Shown: piece by piece, positions 6,992 through 16,600 of the stretch
Position numbering within the stretch: position 1 is the stretch's first letter
How the letters are laid out: each line of letters starts with the position of its first letter
Assembly (NCBI GenBank): GCA_038746285.1
Contig: JBCDKT010000002.1
Span: 62,001 to 126,000 of the forward strand
DNA: 64,000 nucleotides
Reading direction: 5' to 3'
DNA from: Bacteroidota bacterium
GTDB taxonomy: Bacteria; Bacteroidota; Rhodothermia; Rhodothermales; JANQRZ01
Notes under the pieces: generated by a model
Databases searched by the model: none
Seen by the model: the letters and a program-made list of their open reading frames with translations, nothing else
Told to the model about the DNA's origin: nothing
Made by a program: the position numbers and the translations under genes

Positions 6992-8377
6992 TCAGGCTTG
7001 GCCGTTCTGCGCGACCGCGTCGCGCCTGGGGGCCACGAACGGGCGGCCGACGGAGTGGTACTCGAAGCCGGCCTCGGCCATGCGGTCGGTGTCGTAGAGG
7101 TTGCGCCCGTCGAAGATCAGCGGCTCGGCGAGCAGGCGCTGCATCCGCTCGAAGTCCGGGCGGCGGAACTCGGGCCACTCGGTGCAGATCAGGAGCGCGT
7201 CGGCGCGGACGAGGGCGCTGTACGAGTCGGCGGCGTAGGAGACCGAGCCGCTGCCCAGGTCGCCTTCGCCGAGCACGTCGCGCGTCGTCTCGATGGCCTC
7301 GGGGTCGAAGGCGACGACCTCGGCCCCGCGCTCGGTGAGGGCGCGGATGATGACGTGGGCCGGGGCCTCGCGCACGTCGTCGGTGTTGGGCTTGAAGGCC
7401 AGGCCCCAGACGGCGAAGCGCTTGCCCGAGACGTCGCCGCCGAAGTGCTCGACCACGCGCTCGGCCATCAGGCCGCGCTGCCGGTCGTTGACGCGGAGGA
7501 CGGACTCGAGGATTTCGAACGAGTAGTCGTTCTCGTTCGAGGTCCGGGCGAGGGCCTGCACGTCCTTGGGGAAGCAGCTTCCACCGAAGCCGATCCCGGC
7601 GTAGAGGAACTTCGGCCCGATGCGGCTGTCGGTCCCGATGCCGTGGCGCACCTTGTCCACGTCCGCGCCGACGCGCTCGCAGACGTTCGCGATCTCGTTC
7701 ATGAACGTGATCTTGGTCGCCAGGAGCGAGTTGGCGGCGTACTTCGTCATCTCGGCACTTTTCTCGTCCATCACAATGATGGGGTTGCCGGAGCGGACGA
7801 ACGGCTCGTAGAGCTGCGTCATCAGTTCGGCGGCCTGCTCGCTGTCGGTGCCGATCACGACGCGCTCGGGCTTCATGAAGTCCTCGACGGCGACGCCCTC
7901 GCGCAAAAACTCGGGGTTCGAGACGACGTTGAAGTCCGTGCCCGCCGTCAGGCCGCGCTGCTCCATGATCTCGGTCACCTTGTCGGCGGTCCCGACGGGC
8001 ACCGTGCTCTTGTCGACGATCACGCGGTAGCCCCAGTCGTTAGCCTTGAGGAGGTCGGCGATGTCGCCGGCAACGCCGAGGACGTAGGAAAGGTCGGCCG
8101 AGCCGTCCTCGCCGGGCGGCGTCGGGAGCGCGAGGAAGAGGATGGTTGCGGCCTCGACGGCGTCGGCGAGGTTCGTGGTGAAGGTCAGGCGCTCCTCGCG
8201 GAGGTTGCGTTCGAGGAAGCGCTCGATGCCGGGCTCGAAGAGGGTCAGCTCACCTCGGCTCAGCTTCTCGACTTTACGCTCGTCGATGTCCACGCAGATG
8301 ACGTCGTTGCCCATCTCGGCGAAGCACGCGCCCGAGACGAGGCCGACATAGCCGGTACCGATGACTCCGATTTTCAT
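6992..8377 (-). CDS. UDP-glucose 6-dehydrogenase
   Basis: Oxidises UDP-glucose twice with NAD to UDP-glucuronate. The 461-residue product has the N-terminal Rossmann motif (GTGYVGLVSGACFAEMG), the KSTVPVGTAD block, NPEFLREG, the central helix region KYAANSLLATKITFMNE, the catalytic cysteine in GFGGSCFPKD, and a C-terminal UDP-binding lobe (GLAFKPNTDDVREAPA). ATG at 8377 gives the standard N-terminus MKIGVIG; an upstream GTG-type extension is unlikely. Upstream of UDP-xylose synthase in the same direction and divergent from the GDP-mannose gene. Confidence 0.95.
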   Translation of the reverse strand: MKIGVIGTGYVGLVSGACFAEMGNDVICVDIDERKVEKLSRGELTLFEPGIERFLERNLREERLTFTTNLADAVEAATILFLALPTPPGEDGSADLSYVLGVAGDIADLLKANDWGYRVIVDKSTVPVGTADKVTEIMEQRGLTAGTDFNVVSNPEFLREGVAVEDFMKPERVVIGTDSEQAAELMTQLYEPFVRSGNPIIVMDEKSAEMTKYAANSLLATKITFMNEIANVCERVGADVDKVRHGIGTDSRIGPKFLYAGIGFGGSCFPKDVQALARTSNENDYSFEILESVLRVNDRQRGLMAERVVEHFGGDVSGKRFAVWGLAFKPNTDDVREAPAHVIIRALTERGAEVVAFDPEAIETTRDVLGEGDLGSGSVSYAADSYSALVRADALLICTEWPEFRRPDFERMQRLLAEPLIFDGRNLYDTDRMAEAGFEYHSVGRPFVAPRRDAVAQNGQA

Positions 8378-8547
8378 AGCAGGTGCAGGTGCGGTCAGAA
8401 GTGGAGGGCCTGCGCGCACGCAGGCGACCTCGTGCCTCTCGTAGTAGAGTGATGAGGGTAGTCAAGCACGTCCCCAAACTACCCGTCGCCAGAGTGAGTG
8501 CCAAAGGAAGATCAGGCGGAGAATGGCAGCGGGAAGCGCAGGCGTAA

Positions 8548-8588
8548 CACCGCTGTCGCGTTCCGACGCGCGGTGTCCCTTATCTTGT
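8548..8588 (+). promoter_or_regulatory. Hairpin and -7-like box upstream of the GDP-mannose gene
   Basis: ACACCGC at 8548 and GCGGTGT at 8571 form a seven-base inverted repeat with an inner GTCG/CGAC pair. It is followed at once by TATCTTGT (8581-8588), a member of the window's -7-like box family, 41 bp before the ATG. The hairpin next to the box may be an operator. The rest of the divergent gap 8378-8629 shows nothing clear. Confidence 0.4.
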
Positions 8589-8629
8589 CGGCCCTCTCCT
8601 TACCCGTCTTAATTCTCCCCCCACGAGGC

Positions 8630-9724
8630 ATGGCGATCTACGCAGTAATCATGGCCGGCGGCGTCGGCAGCAGGCTGTGGCCGCGCAGCCGGCAGCGCAC
8701 GCCGAAGCAGTTCCTCGACGTCTTCAACGAGGCCTCGCTGATCCAGAACACCTTCGCCCGCCTCCAGCCGCTCGTCCCGCCGGAGCAGGTCTACGTCGTC
8801 ACCAACCAGCGCTCGGTGGAGGAGACCCAGCGGCACCTCCCGGCCGTCCCCCCGGCGAACATCCTCGCCGAGCCGATGGCTCGCAACACGGCCCCGGCCA
8901 TCGCCTTCGCCGCCGCCACGCTCCGCGCCCAGGATCCGGACGCGGTAATGATCATCCTCTCGGCGGACCACGCGATCCACAACGTACCCGCCTTCCACGA
9001 AGTCCTGGAGGCGAGCATCGCCAAAGCGGCCGACCCCGGCGCGCTCATCACGGTCGGCATCGAGCCCACTTACCCCGAGACCGGCTACGGCTACCTCCAG
9101 TACGACGCCTCCGAGGGCAAGGCCGACAAGCCCGAGGCCTACGTCGTCCGCACCTGCGCCGAGAAGCCCGACCTCGCCACCGCCGAGCGCTTCCTCGACT
9201 CCGGCGACTTCCTCTGGAACAGCGGCATCTTCGTCTGGCGCGCCGACTCGATCCTCGACCAGCTAGCGGAGCACCTCCCCGAGGTCCACGCCGCCTTCGT
9301 CCCGGTCGAAGAAGCCGTCCGCTCAGGCGATGCGGCTGCCGTCCAGGCCGCCGTCGACGAAGCCTTCCGCACAACACCGAAGATCTCGATCGACTACGGC
9401 GTGATGGAGCCCGCCGCGCCGGGCATGAACACCTGGGTCGTCCCCGGCTCGTTCGGCTGGAGCGACGTGGGGGACTGGCGCGCCGTCTACGATGTCCGCG
9501 AGAAGGACCAGGCCGGCAACGCGGTCGAGGGCGACGTGATCGTCCACAACACGAGCCGGTCCTACGTGCGCGCCAAGGGCAAGCTGATCGTCCTCGTCGG
9601 TGTGCAGGACCTCGCGGTCGTCGACGCGGGCGACGCCCTGCTGGTGTGCAAGATGGACGCGACGCAGCAGGTGAAGAACATCGTGGACTACCTCGGCTCG
9701 CACGGCCTGGAAGAGTACGTCTGA
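8630..9724 (+). CDS. Mannose-1-phosphate guanylyltransferase
   Basis: Makes GDP-mannose from GTP and mannose-1-phosphate. The 364-residue protein is the single-domain form without the phosphomannose isomerase part of long ManC/AlgA proteins. Motifs: MAGGVGSRLWPRSR and PKQFLD (nucleotide and phosphate loop), ILAEPMARNTAPAIAFAA, FLWNSGIFVW and ISIDYGVMEP. The ATG at 8630 is preferred over upstream starts because it precedes the family N-terminus directly. It stands alone on the plus strand, divergent from the UDP-sugar genes, and completes a sugar-nucleotide block. Confidence 0.92.
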   Translation: MAIYAVIMAGGVGSRLWPRSRQRTPKQFLDVFNEASLIQNTFARLQPLVPPEQVYVVTNQRSVEETQRHLPAVPPANILAEPMARNTAPAIAFAAATLRAQDPDAVMIILSADHAIHNVPAFHEVLEASIAKAADPGALITVGIEPTYPETGYGYLQYDASEGKADKPEAYVVRTCAEKPDLATAERFLDSGDFLWNSGIFVWRADSILDQLAEHLPEVHAAFVPVEEAVRSGDAAAVQAAVDEAFRTTPKISIDYGVMEPAAPGMNTWVVPGSFGWSDVGDWRAVYDVREKDQAGNAVEGDVIVHNTSRSYVRAKGKLIVLVGVQDLAVVDAGDALLVCKMDATQQVKNIVDYLGSHGLEEYV

Positions 9725-9877
9725 CCCGGCACGGCTCCCCGGTTTCGGCGCCCGGCTTCCTGGACGAGGCTGGGCGCTTTGCGTTACGGCACCCATGCGA
9801 GGGCCTTAACCGTTTCGTCACAAAAAGACGCACATCCGGGTGCAACCATCCAGAGACAGTGACGTAGCAGTCGGCAA

Positions 9878-9912
9878 GTGACCAGGCGGTCACCTAGTGA
9901 CCTGACGTTCAC
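9878..9912 (+). promoter_or_regulatory. Two tandem palindromic operators for the TetR regulator
   Basis: GTGACC-AGGC-GGTCAC at 9878-9893 is a perfect six-base inverted repeat with a 4-bp centre. GTGACC-TGAC-GTTCAC at 9897-9912 is the same site with one mismatch. Centres are 19 bp apart and the second site ends 15 bp before the TetR ATG. Size and spacing suit two TetR-family dimers and autorepression. Confidence 0.7.
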
Positions 9913-9927
9913 ATTCTACGCCACTCG

Positions 9928-10599
9928 ATGGAAGCTGCTGCCCTCTCCCGCCGGGACCGCGAGCGCCTCGCTCGCCGCACCGACATCCTCGCCGCCGCCC
10001 GCGCCGTCTTCGCCGAGCATGGCTACGAGCAGGCCACGCTCGACGAGATCGCCGAGCGTGCCGAGTTCGGGAAAGGGACCCTCTACAACTACTTCCCCGA
10101 CGGCAAGGAAGAACTCTTCTTCACGCTTTTCGAAGAGGTCGTCGTCGACGGGATCCGCCGCGTGATCGACGCGTCGTTTCCCGACGCCGAGCCGCTGGAC
10201 ACGCCGCAGGCTGCCCGGAACGCCTTCCACGGCCTGATCGAAGGGCTGCTGACGCACTTCGAGGTCAACCGCGAGTCGATGATGATCTTCATGAAGGAGG
10301 GCCACCGGATGGTCGTCTCGGCGGACCGGAACGAGGCGGCCGCCCTGCACTGGCTGGGCATCATGGAGGCCGTGCAGCGCCCCGTCGAGGCCGCGATGGC
10401 GCACGGTGCGCTCCGCGCGCTCCCGGCCCACCCCATTGCCCACCTCATCATGAGCAACGTGCGCGGCGTCATCATGGCCGAGGTCGACGCCGAGTGCGAC
10501 CCGTCGGGGACGTTCGAGGCGCGCCCGCTCGGCTCCCCGACCGAGACGGCGGACTTCATCACGTCAGTTCTTTTCGACGGCCTACTGCCCCGCGACTAA
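9928..10599 (+). CDS. TetR/AcrR family repressor of the efflux genes
   Basis: A 223-residue regulator with an N-terminal helix-turn-helix: DILAAARAVFAEHGYEQATL, then DEIAERAEFGKGTLYNYFP, the canonical recognition-helix block. The C-terminal 150 residues are all-helical and variable, as expected for ligand binding and dimerisation. It is followed 48 bp later by the TolC gene and preceded by two tandem palindromes that match its expected binding mode. By analogy with AcrR-type systems it likely represses itself and the three-gene pump; the inducer is unknown. Confidence 0.88.
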   Translation: MEAAALSRRDRERLARRTDILAAARAVFAEHGYEQATLDEIAERAEFGKGTLYNYFPDGKEELFFTLFEEVVVDGIRRVIDASFPDAEPLDTPQAARNAFHGLIEGLLTHFEVNRESMMIFMKEGHRMVVSADRNEAAALHWLGIMEAVQRPVEAAMAHGALRALPAHPIAHLIMSNVRGVIMAEVDAECDPSGTFEARPLGSPTETADFITSVLFDGLLPRD

Positions 10600-10647
10600 A
10601 CGCTGTCACCCCAGCTTCTTATGCTGACGCATCCAACGCCCAGCACC

Positions 10648-12291
10648 ATGCGCTTCCTCCTCCTGCCCCTCCTCCTCGTGGCCCTCTCGGCGCAGGCGCA
10701 GACGCCCGTCTCCGCCCGCACCGGTGCCGCGCCCGCGCCTACCGACAACGGGACCGAAGGCTCCGCCGCAGGCGTGCTTTCGCTCTCGCTCGAAGAGGCG
10801 ATCCAGGTCGCGCTCGAGCGGAACTACGCTGTCCGCACGGCCGCGCTCGATGTCGCCACGGCGCAGGCGCAGGTCCGCGAGGCGTGGGGGCAGGTCCTGC
10901 CCAGCGCCGACGTGTCGAGCTCGTACACGCGCAACCTCGTCCAGGCCAACCCCTTCGCGGGGTCCGACGCGGGCGGGTTCTTCGACAGCTTCGGCGCGAT
11001 CAGTTGGCTGGCGTTCAACGAAGGGGCGCGCACCGACGGCGACCCGGCGACCGAGCCGATCACCTTCGGCGAGTTCCGAGACCGCCAGAACCAGGGCTTT
11101 GCCGATGCCGGGATCGTTCAAAACGAGAACGACAACCCGTTCGGCGTCGCCAACCAGTTCCAGAACACGCTCTCGATCTCGCAGACGCTCTACAACGGGA
11201 GCGCGTTCGCGGCCATCCGGGGGGCGCAGAGCCTGAAAGACATCAACCAGGCCGCCCTCACCCAGCAGCAGCAAACCGCTATCGACCAGACGCGGCAGCT
11301 CTACTACGGGGCGCTTCTGGCGCAGGAGCAGGTCGGGGTCGTCCGGGCGAGCGTAGCGCGGACGCAGGCAACGCTCGGCGAGACGGCCCGCCGCGTGGCG
11401 CAGGGCGTGCTCCCGAAGTTCGAGCGGCTCACGGCCGAGGTCGAGGTCTCGAACCAGCAGACAGCGCTCATCGAGGCCCAGAACGGCGCGGCCCTCGCCC
11501 GGAACAACCTGCTCTTCGCGCTCGGCCTGCCGGTGAACCAGGAGGTCGCGCTCGCCGGCGACCTCGACCTGCCGCGCGACACGTTCTTCGACACCGTCTC
11601 GCTGGACGACGCCGTGGCGACGGCCCTCGAGCGGCGCCCCGACCTCGAGCAGGCCCGCCTGGCGATTGAACTGCAGAAGGTCAACCGAGGCATCACGCAG
11701 TCCGAGTACTTCCCGAGCCTGAGCGCGTTCGCCAACCTGAGCTACATCGGCAACGTCCCCGACGACCGCACCTCGGTTCTCCAGGGCAACGACCCGAACG
11801 ACCCCTTCGCCGTCACGAGCGCCTCGCGCGGGTTCTTCGACGAGAGCTACTGGGACCCGAACGTTTCGGTCGGGGTGCAGCTTTCGTGGAACCTATTCAA
11901 CGGCTTCCAGACGAGCCGCCGCGTGCAGCAGCGCACGATCGAGGTGCAGAAGGCCGAGATCGCGCTCGAACAGGGCGTGCAGGGCGCGGTGCTCGAAGTG
12001 GAGCAGGCGCTCCGTAACCTCGCCTCGTCGCGCCAGCGGATCGCCGGGCAGCAGCAGACCGTCGAGACGGCGCAGGTGGCCTACGACTTCGCCGCCGAGC
12101 GTCTCGGGACCGGCCTCGCCACGCAGATTGATGTCCGCCTCGCCTCGACCCAGCTCGACCAGGCCCAGCTCGGCTACCTCCAGGCCGCCTTCGACTACCT
12201 CGTCGCCCGCAGCGCGCTCCAGCGCGCCGTTGGCGTCGTCCTCCCCGAACCCATCGGCACGAGCGAATTCACCCTGACCTCCATCGAATGA
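10648..12291 (+). CDS. TolC-like outer-membrane efflux protein
   Basis: Outer-membrane channel of the tripartite pump. The ATG at 10648 gives a clear signal peptide (MRFLLLPLLLVALSAQAQ), so it is preferred to the in-frame ATG at 10621. The mature protein shows the two-fold repeated OEP layout: LSLEEAIQVALERN and LDDAVATALERRPDLEQARL begin the two halves, with long heptad-like helices such as the QQQTAIDQTRQLYY region and EIALEQGVQGAVLEVEQAL. The protein is 547 residues. Upstream of the adaptor and pump in one direction. Confidence 0.92.
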   Translation: MRFLLLPLLLVALSAQAQTPVSARTGAAPAPTDNGTEGSAAGVLSLSLEEAIQVALERNYAVRTAALDVATAQAQVREAWGQVLPSADVSSSYTRNLVQANPFAGSDAGGFFDSFGAISWLAFNEGARTDGDPATEPITFGEFRDRQNQGFADAGIVQNENDNPFGVANQFQNTLSISQTLYNGSAFAAIRGAQSLKDINQAALTQQQQTAIDQTRQLYYGALLAQEQVGVVRASVARTQATLGETARRVAQGVLPKFERLTAEVEVSNQQTALIEAQNGAALARNNLLFALGLPVNQEVALAGDLDLPRDTFFDTVSLDDAVATALERRPDLEQARLAIELQKVNRGITQSEYFPSLSAFANLSYIGNVPDDRTSVLQGNDPNDPFAVTSASRGFFDESYWDPNVSVGVQLSWNLFNGFQTSRRVQQRTIEVQKAEIALEQGVQGAVLEVEQALRNLASSRQRIAGQQQTVETAQVAYDFAAERLGTGLATQIDVRLASTQLDQAQLGYLQAAFDYLVARSALQRAVGVVLPEPIGTSEFTLTSIE

Positions 12292-12317
12292 CCGGGACGC
12301 CCCCAAACCGTGTACGG

Positions 12318-12334
12318 GCGGGTCTGAGACCCGC
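12318..12334. repeat. GCGGGTC hairpin between TolC and adaptor genes
   Basis: GCGGGTC-TGA-GACCCGC is a perfect seven-base hairpin within the sequence GGGCGGGTCTGAGACCCGCTCC. A close relative (GGGCGGGT-TTCGG-ACCCGCCC) occupies the next gap of the same operon. The motif resembles a dispersed repeat of other bacteria. It could also attenuate or process the operon message. Confidence 0.6.
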
Positions 12335-12367
12335 TCCTGCGTTCGCATCACCGCCGCTCCTGAACCC

Positions 12368-13561
12368 ATGACCTACTCTCTGTCCAGCACCCTTGCTCGC
12401 CTTTCTTGCGGCTACCGCCTCGCCGCCCTCGCGCTGCTGATCCCGATGCTCTTCCTCCTCGCCGCCTGCGGTGGCGACGCCGAGGACCCGGAGGCCGGCG
12501 CGCCAGAGGCCGAGGGCGAAGCCGCCGAGATGGTCGCTCCGGCGACGCCCGTCGAGGTCGTCCAGATCGAGGCGGGCACCTTCCGCGACGTGATCGAACT
12601 GACGGGCACCGTCGAGGCCCCGGACGACGCGACGCTCTCGGCCGAGGCCGGTGGGACGCTCGTCGCGCTCGCCCCGCTCGGGACGCGCGTCGGGCGCGGT
12701 GGGGCTGTCGCCCAGGTCAACGCGACGCTGAACCGGGCGGTCGTGGCGCAGGCCGAAGCCGCGCTCGAGGCGGCCGAGGCACAGGCGGCGCTCGCCGAGG
12801 ACCAGTACCGCCGCCAGGAGCCGCTCCTGGCCGACTCCATCATCTCAGCAGCCGAGTTCGAGGGCGTCCGCACGCAGCAGGCGGCGGCGCGGGCAGGTGT
12901 GGCGCAGGCGCGGGCGGCGCTCGCCCAGGCGCGCGAGCAGCTCGCCAACACCCGCGTCTCGGCCCCGTTCACCGGGACCGTCGAGCAGCACTTCGTCGAG
13001 CGCGGCGAGCAGGTCGCGCCGGGGACGCCCGTGGCCCGGCTCGTCTCGACAAGCACGGTCGAGATCGCAGCCGGGGTGCCGGAGCGCTACGCCAACGACA
13101 TCCGGCAGGGGACGCCGGTCCGCATCGTACCGACGGCCTACGGCCTCGGCGAGACAGCGGGCGAGGTTACGTTCGTCGGCAGCGCCATCAACGCGCAGAA
13201 CCGGACCTTCCCCATCGAGGTCGCGATTGACAACCGGGACCGGACGCTCAAGCCAGCGATGATCGCCCGGCTGTACGTCACGCGGTCGGTCCTGGAGGAT
13301 GTCCTCGCCGTGCCGCTGACGGCCATTGTCCGCGACGAGCGCGGGGCGAGCGTGTTCGTCGCCGTGCCTGAAGCCGACGGCTACGTCGCCGAAAACCGGG
13401 TCGTCGAGACCGGCGCGGCCTCGGGCGGGCGCGTTGTCATCGCGAGCGGGATCGCCTCGGGCGACCGCATCGTCGTGGCTGGGCAGACCCAGATCGCCAC
13501 CGGCGACCGCCTCCGCATCACCGAGGTCGCCACGGCCGGCCTCGCCGCCTCGCTAGAATGA
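12368..13561 (+). CDS. RND pump periplasmic adaptor lipoprotein
   Basis: Membrane fusion protein that links the inner-membrane RND pump to TolC. It has a lipoprotein signal (LLAAC, Cys at about residue 34), then the lipoyl-like half VVQIEAGTFRDVIELTGTVE, an Ala-rich alpha-hairpin (about residues 115-200), the returning lipoyl half (NTRVSAPFTGTVEQHFVERG) and the beta-barrel and membrane-proximal domains ending with SGIASGDRIVVAGQTQI. Length 397 residues is normal. Placed between TolC and pump genes. Confidence 0.93.
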   Translation: MTYSLSSTLARLSCGYRLAALALLIPMLFLLAACGGDAEDPEAGAPEAEGEAAEMVAPATPVEVVQIEAGTFRDVIELTGTVEAPDDATLSAEAGGTLVALAPLGTRVGRGGAVAQVNATLNRAVVAQAEAALEAAEAQAALAEDQYRRQEPLLADSIISAAEFEGVRTQQAAARAGVAQARAALAQAREQLANTRVSAPFTGTVEQHFVERGEQVAPGTPVARLVSTSTVEIAAGVPERYANDIRQGTPVRIVPTAYGLGETAGEVTFVGSAINAQNRTFPIEVAIDNRDRTLKPAMIARLYVTRSVLEDVLAVPLTAIVRDERGASVFVAVPEADGYVAENRVVETGAASGGRVVIASGIASGDRIVVAGQTQIATGDRLRITEVATAGLAASLE

Positions 13562-13587
13562 CCGCCGCATGGGCGGGTTTGCCGTAA

Positions 13588-13608
13588 GGGCGGGTTTCGG
13601 ACCCGCCC
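13588..13608. repeat. GGGCGGGT hairpin between adaptor and RND genes
   Basis: GGGCGGGT-TTCGG-ACCCGCCC is a perfect eight-base stem. It is the second copy of the repeat seen at 12318 and lies 57 bp before the RND start codon. A strong stem with no following T-tract is more likely a repeat or processing site than a terminator. Confidence 0.6.
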
Positions 13609-13664
13609 CTAGCGTCTGCCCGTCTCCACCGTCCGCCTACTACCACGCCTAAATCCTCGGCGTC

Positions 13665-16600
13665 ATGAAAATCACCAACCTCGCCATCGGGAACCGCATC
13701 GCCGTCGTCGTGCTGACGGTGGTCCTCGTCGTGGGCGGCCTGATCGCCTACGTCTCGATCCCCAAAGAGGCCGAGCCCGAGATCGAGTTCGCCACGGTCG
13801 TCGTGACGACGGTCTACCCCGGGGCCAGCCCGGACGACATCGAGTCCATCCTCACGCAGGAGATCGAGCGCGAGGTCGTCTCGGTCGACGGCATCGACGA
13901 CCTGCGGAGCATCTCGTCCGAGAGCGTCTCGACGGTCATCATCGAGTTCACGCCGGACGTGGACGTGGACAACGCCATCATCGACGTGCGCGAGGCCGTG
14001 GACCGCGCCAAAGTCGACTGGCCGGTCGAGGTCGAGGAGCCCATCGTCTCGGAGATCGACACGAGCGAGTTTCCGGTGATCACGGTCAACCTCGCGGCGA
14101 ACTACTCGCTGGCCCAGCTCCGCGACGTGTCCGAAGACCTCCAGGACGAGATCGAGAGCGTCCCCGGCATCCTCGAAGTCGACCTCATCGGCGGGCTGAC
14201 GCGCGAGGTGCAGGTGGACGTGGACCTCGCGGCGCTCCAGGGCTACAACCTCACCTTCGGCGACGTCATCGAGACCGTCCAGCGGGAGAACATCAACATC
14301 CCCGGCGGCTCGGTCGACGTGGACCGGCAGAACTACCTCGTCCGCGTCAACGGCGACCTCGACACGCCGGAGCAGATCAACGACCTCGTGATCGACGCGC
14401 CGGGCGGGCGGCCGATCTACGTCCGCGACGTGGCCGAGGCGCGGCTCGGCTTCCGCGAGCGCAGCACCTACGCCCGCCTCCAGGTCCTCCGCACCGAGGT
14501 CGAGGACGGCGAGTACGTCGTCAACCCCGACCCGGTCAACCTGAACGTGGTCTCGCTGAGCGTCAAGAAGCGCCCCGGCACCAACATCATCGAGGTCGTC
14601 GACCGCGTCCGCGAGACCGTCGCCGAGTACCCGCTTCCGGGCGGGACCGAAGTGACGTTCACGGGGGATTCGTCGGAGAACGTCGAGACGCTCGTGAGCG
14701 ACCTCGAGAACAACATCATCTCGGGGCTGATCTTCGTCGTCCTCGTGCTGCTCTTCTTCCTCGGGGTGCGCAACGCGACGCTCGTCGGGCTCGCGATCCC
14801 GCTCTCGATGTTCCTCTCGTTCGTGATCTTCGCGGTGATGGGGCAGACGCTGAACTTCATCATCCTGTTCAGCCTGATTATCGCGCTCGGGATGATGGTC
14901 GACAACGCGGTCGTGATCATCGAGAACATCTACCGCTACCGCGAGATGGGCTACGGGCGCTGGGAGGCGGCGCGCCTCGGGACGGGCGAGGTCGGCCTCG
15001 CCGTCGCGGCTTCGACCGCGACGACGGTCGCGGCGTTCGCGCCGATGCTGCTCTGGCCGGGCATCATCGGCAAGTTCATGAGCTACATGCCGCTCACGCT
15101 CATCGTCGTGCTCTCGTCGAGCCTGTTCGTCGCGCTCGTGATCAACCCGGTCGTGACGGGGTACTTCATGCGGCTCGACGGCGAGGAGGCCCCGAAGCGG
15201 AGTCGCCGCTTCCGCCTCGGGGCAACCGCCGCGATCGTCTTTCTCGGGATTGTCCTCGCGCTCGCCAACTGGAAGACGTTCGTCGTCCTCGCCGTGGCGG
15301 TCCCGCTGCTGTATTTCCTCCAGACGCGCGTCCTGGGCCCGTTCTCCAAGCGGTTTCAGGAGGAGACCGTCCCGCGCCAGACCGCGCGCTACCGCGCCTT
15401 CCTGACGTGGATGCTGGAGCGCGACTACAGCGAGGACCGGGCGATGCTCCGCAACACGTTCGCGCTCAGCAGCTTCACGCTCGGCGCGCTCCTCCTCATC
15501 GGCGGGGCGATGCTGGGCGGCGTGAGCCAGCCGGCCTCCCTCCTCCTCCTCGTCCCCGGCGGCCTCCTCCTCGCTGTCGGCGCGCTCGGGATCCTCTTCC
15601 ACGCGCTCGAAACGATCATGCTCGGGCGGATGGGGTCGGTCAAGGGCGGGGCCATCTTCGGCGCGGTCGTAGGCACCCTCTGCCTGCTCCTGTGGTTCGG
15701 AGGGCGGATCGAGGAGCCGATCATCATCCTGGAGCTGATGGCGCTCCCGGCGGTCATCGTCGTCTTCGGGCTGATCGGCGCGGCGGTTCTCGGAGACCGG
15801 ACGCGGCTCGTCCTCACCGACAACCGGGCGCGGCTCTTGACGGCGACGCTCGCCGCGCTCGTCGCCATCTTCGGCCTCTTTGCCCTCGCCCCGACGGGCG
15901 TCGAGTTCTTCCCGCCCAACGACCCCAACTTCATCGAGGTCAACGTCGAGGCCCCGCTCGGAACCAACATCGAGGCGTCGAACGCGATTGCCAACGAGGC
16001 CTACAACCGGATCGAGCAGGTGCTCGCCGAGAACGACGCCAGCGAGGAGAACGTCAAGACCGTCCTCACGCGCGTCGGCGTCGGCGGCGACGTGCTCTTC
16101 GGCGGCGGCTCGGCCAGCCCCGAGTACAGCACGGTCACGCTCACGATGAAGGACTTCTCCGACCGCGCCGAGCCGAGCACGCTGACCATCCGCAAGATCC
16201 GCGAGCAGCTCCAGGGCATCCCCGGCACCTCGATTGAGATCGTCAAGGACCAGAACGGCCCGCCGACCGGGCGCCCGGTCAACATCGAGGTCGCGGGCGA
16301 GGACTTCGACCAGATCGTCAGCGTCTCGCAAGAGCTCAAGCAGCGCCTCGTCCGCGGCGCGACGGAGCTCGACCCCGAGACGGGCGAGCCGGTCCTCGCC
16401 GGCCTCGTCGACATCTCGGACGACCTCGACACGGGCCGCCCCCAGTTCCAGGTCGACGTCGACCGCGAGCGCGCGGCGCAGTTCGGGCTTTCGACGCGCC
16501 AGATCTCGCAGACCATCCAGGCTGCGATCAACGGCTTCGAGACGAGCACCTTCCGCACGGGCGAGGACGAGTACGACATCGTCGTCCGCCTCCGCAAGCA

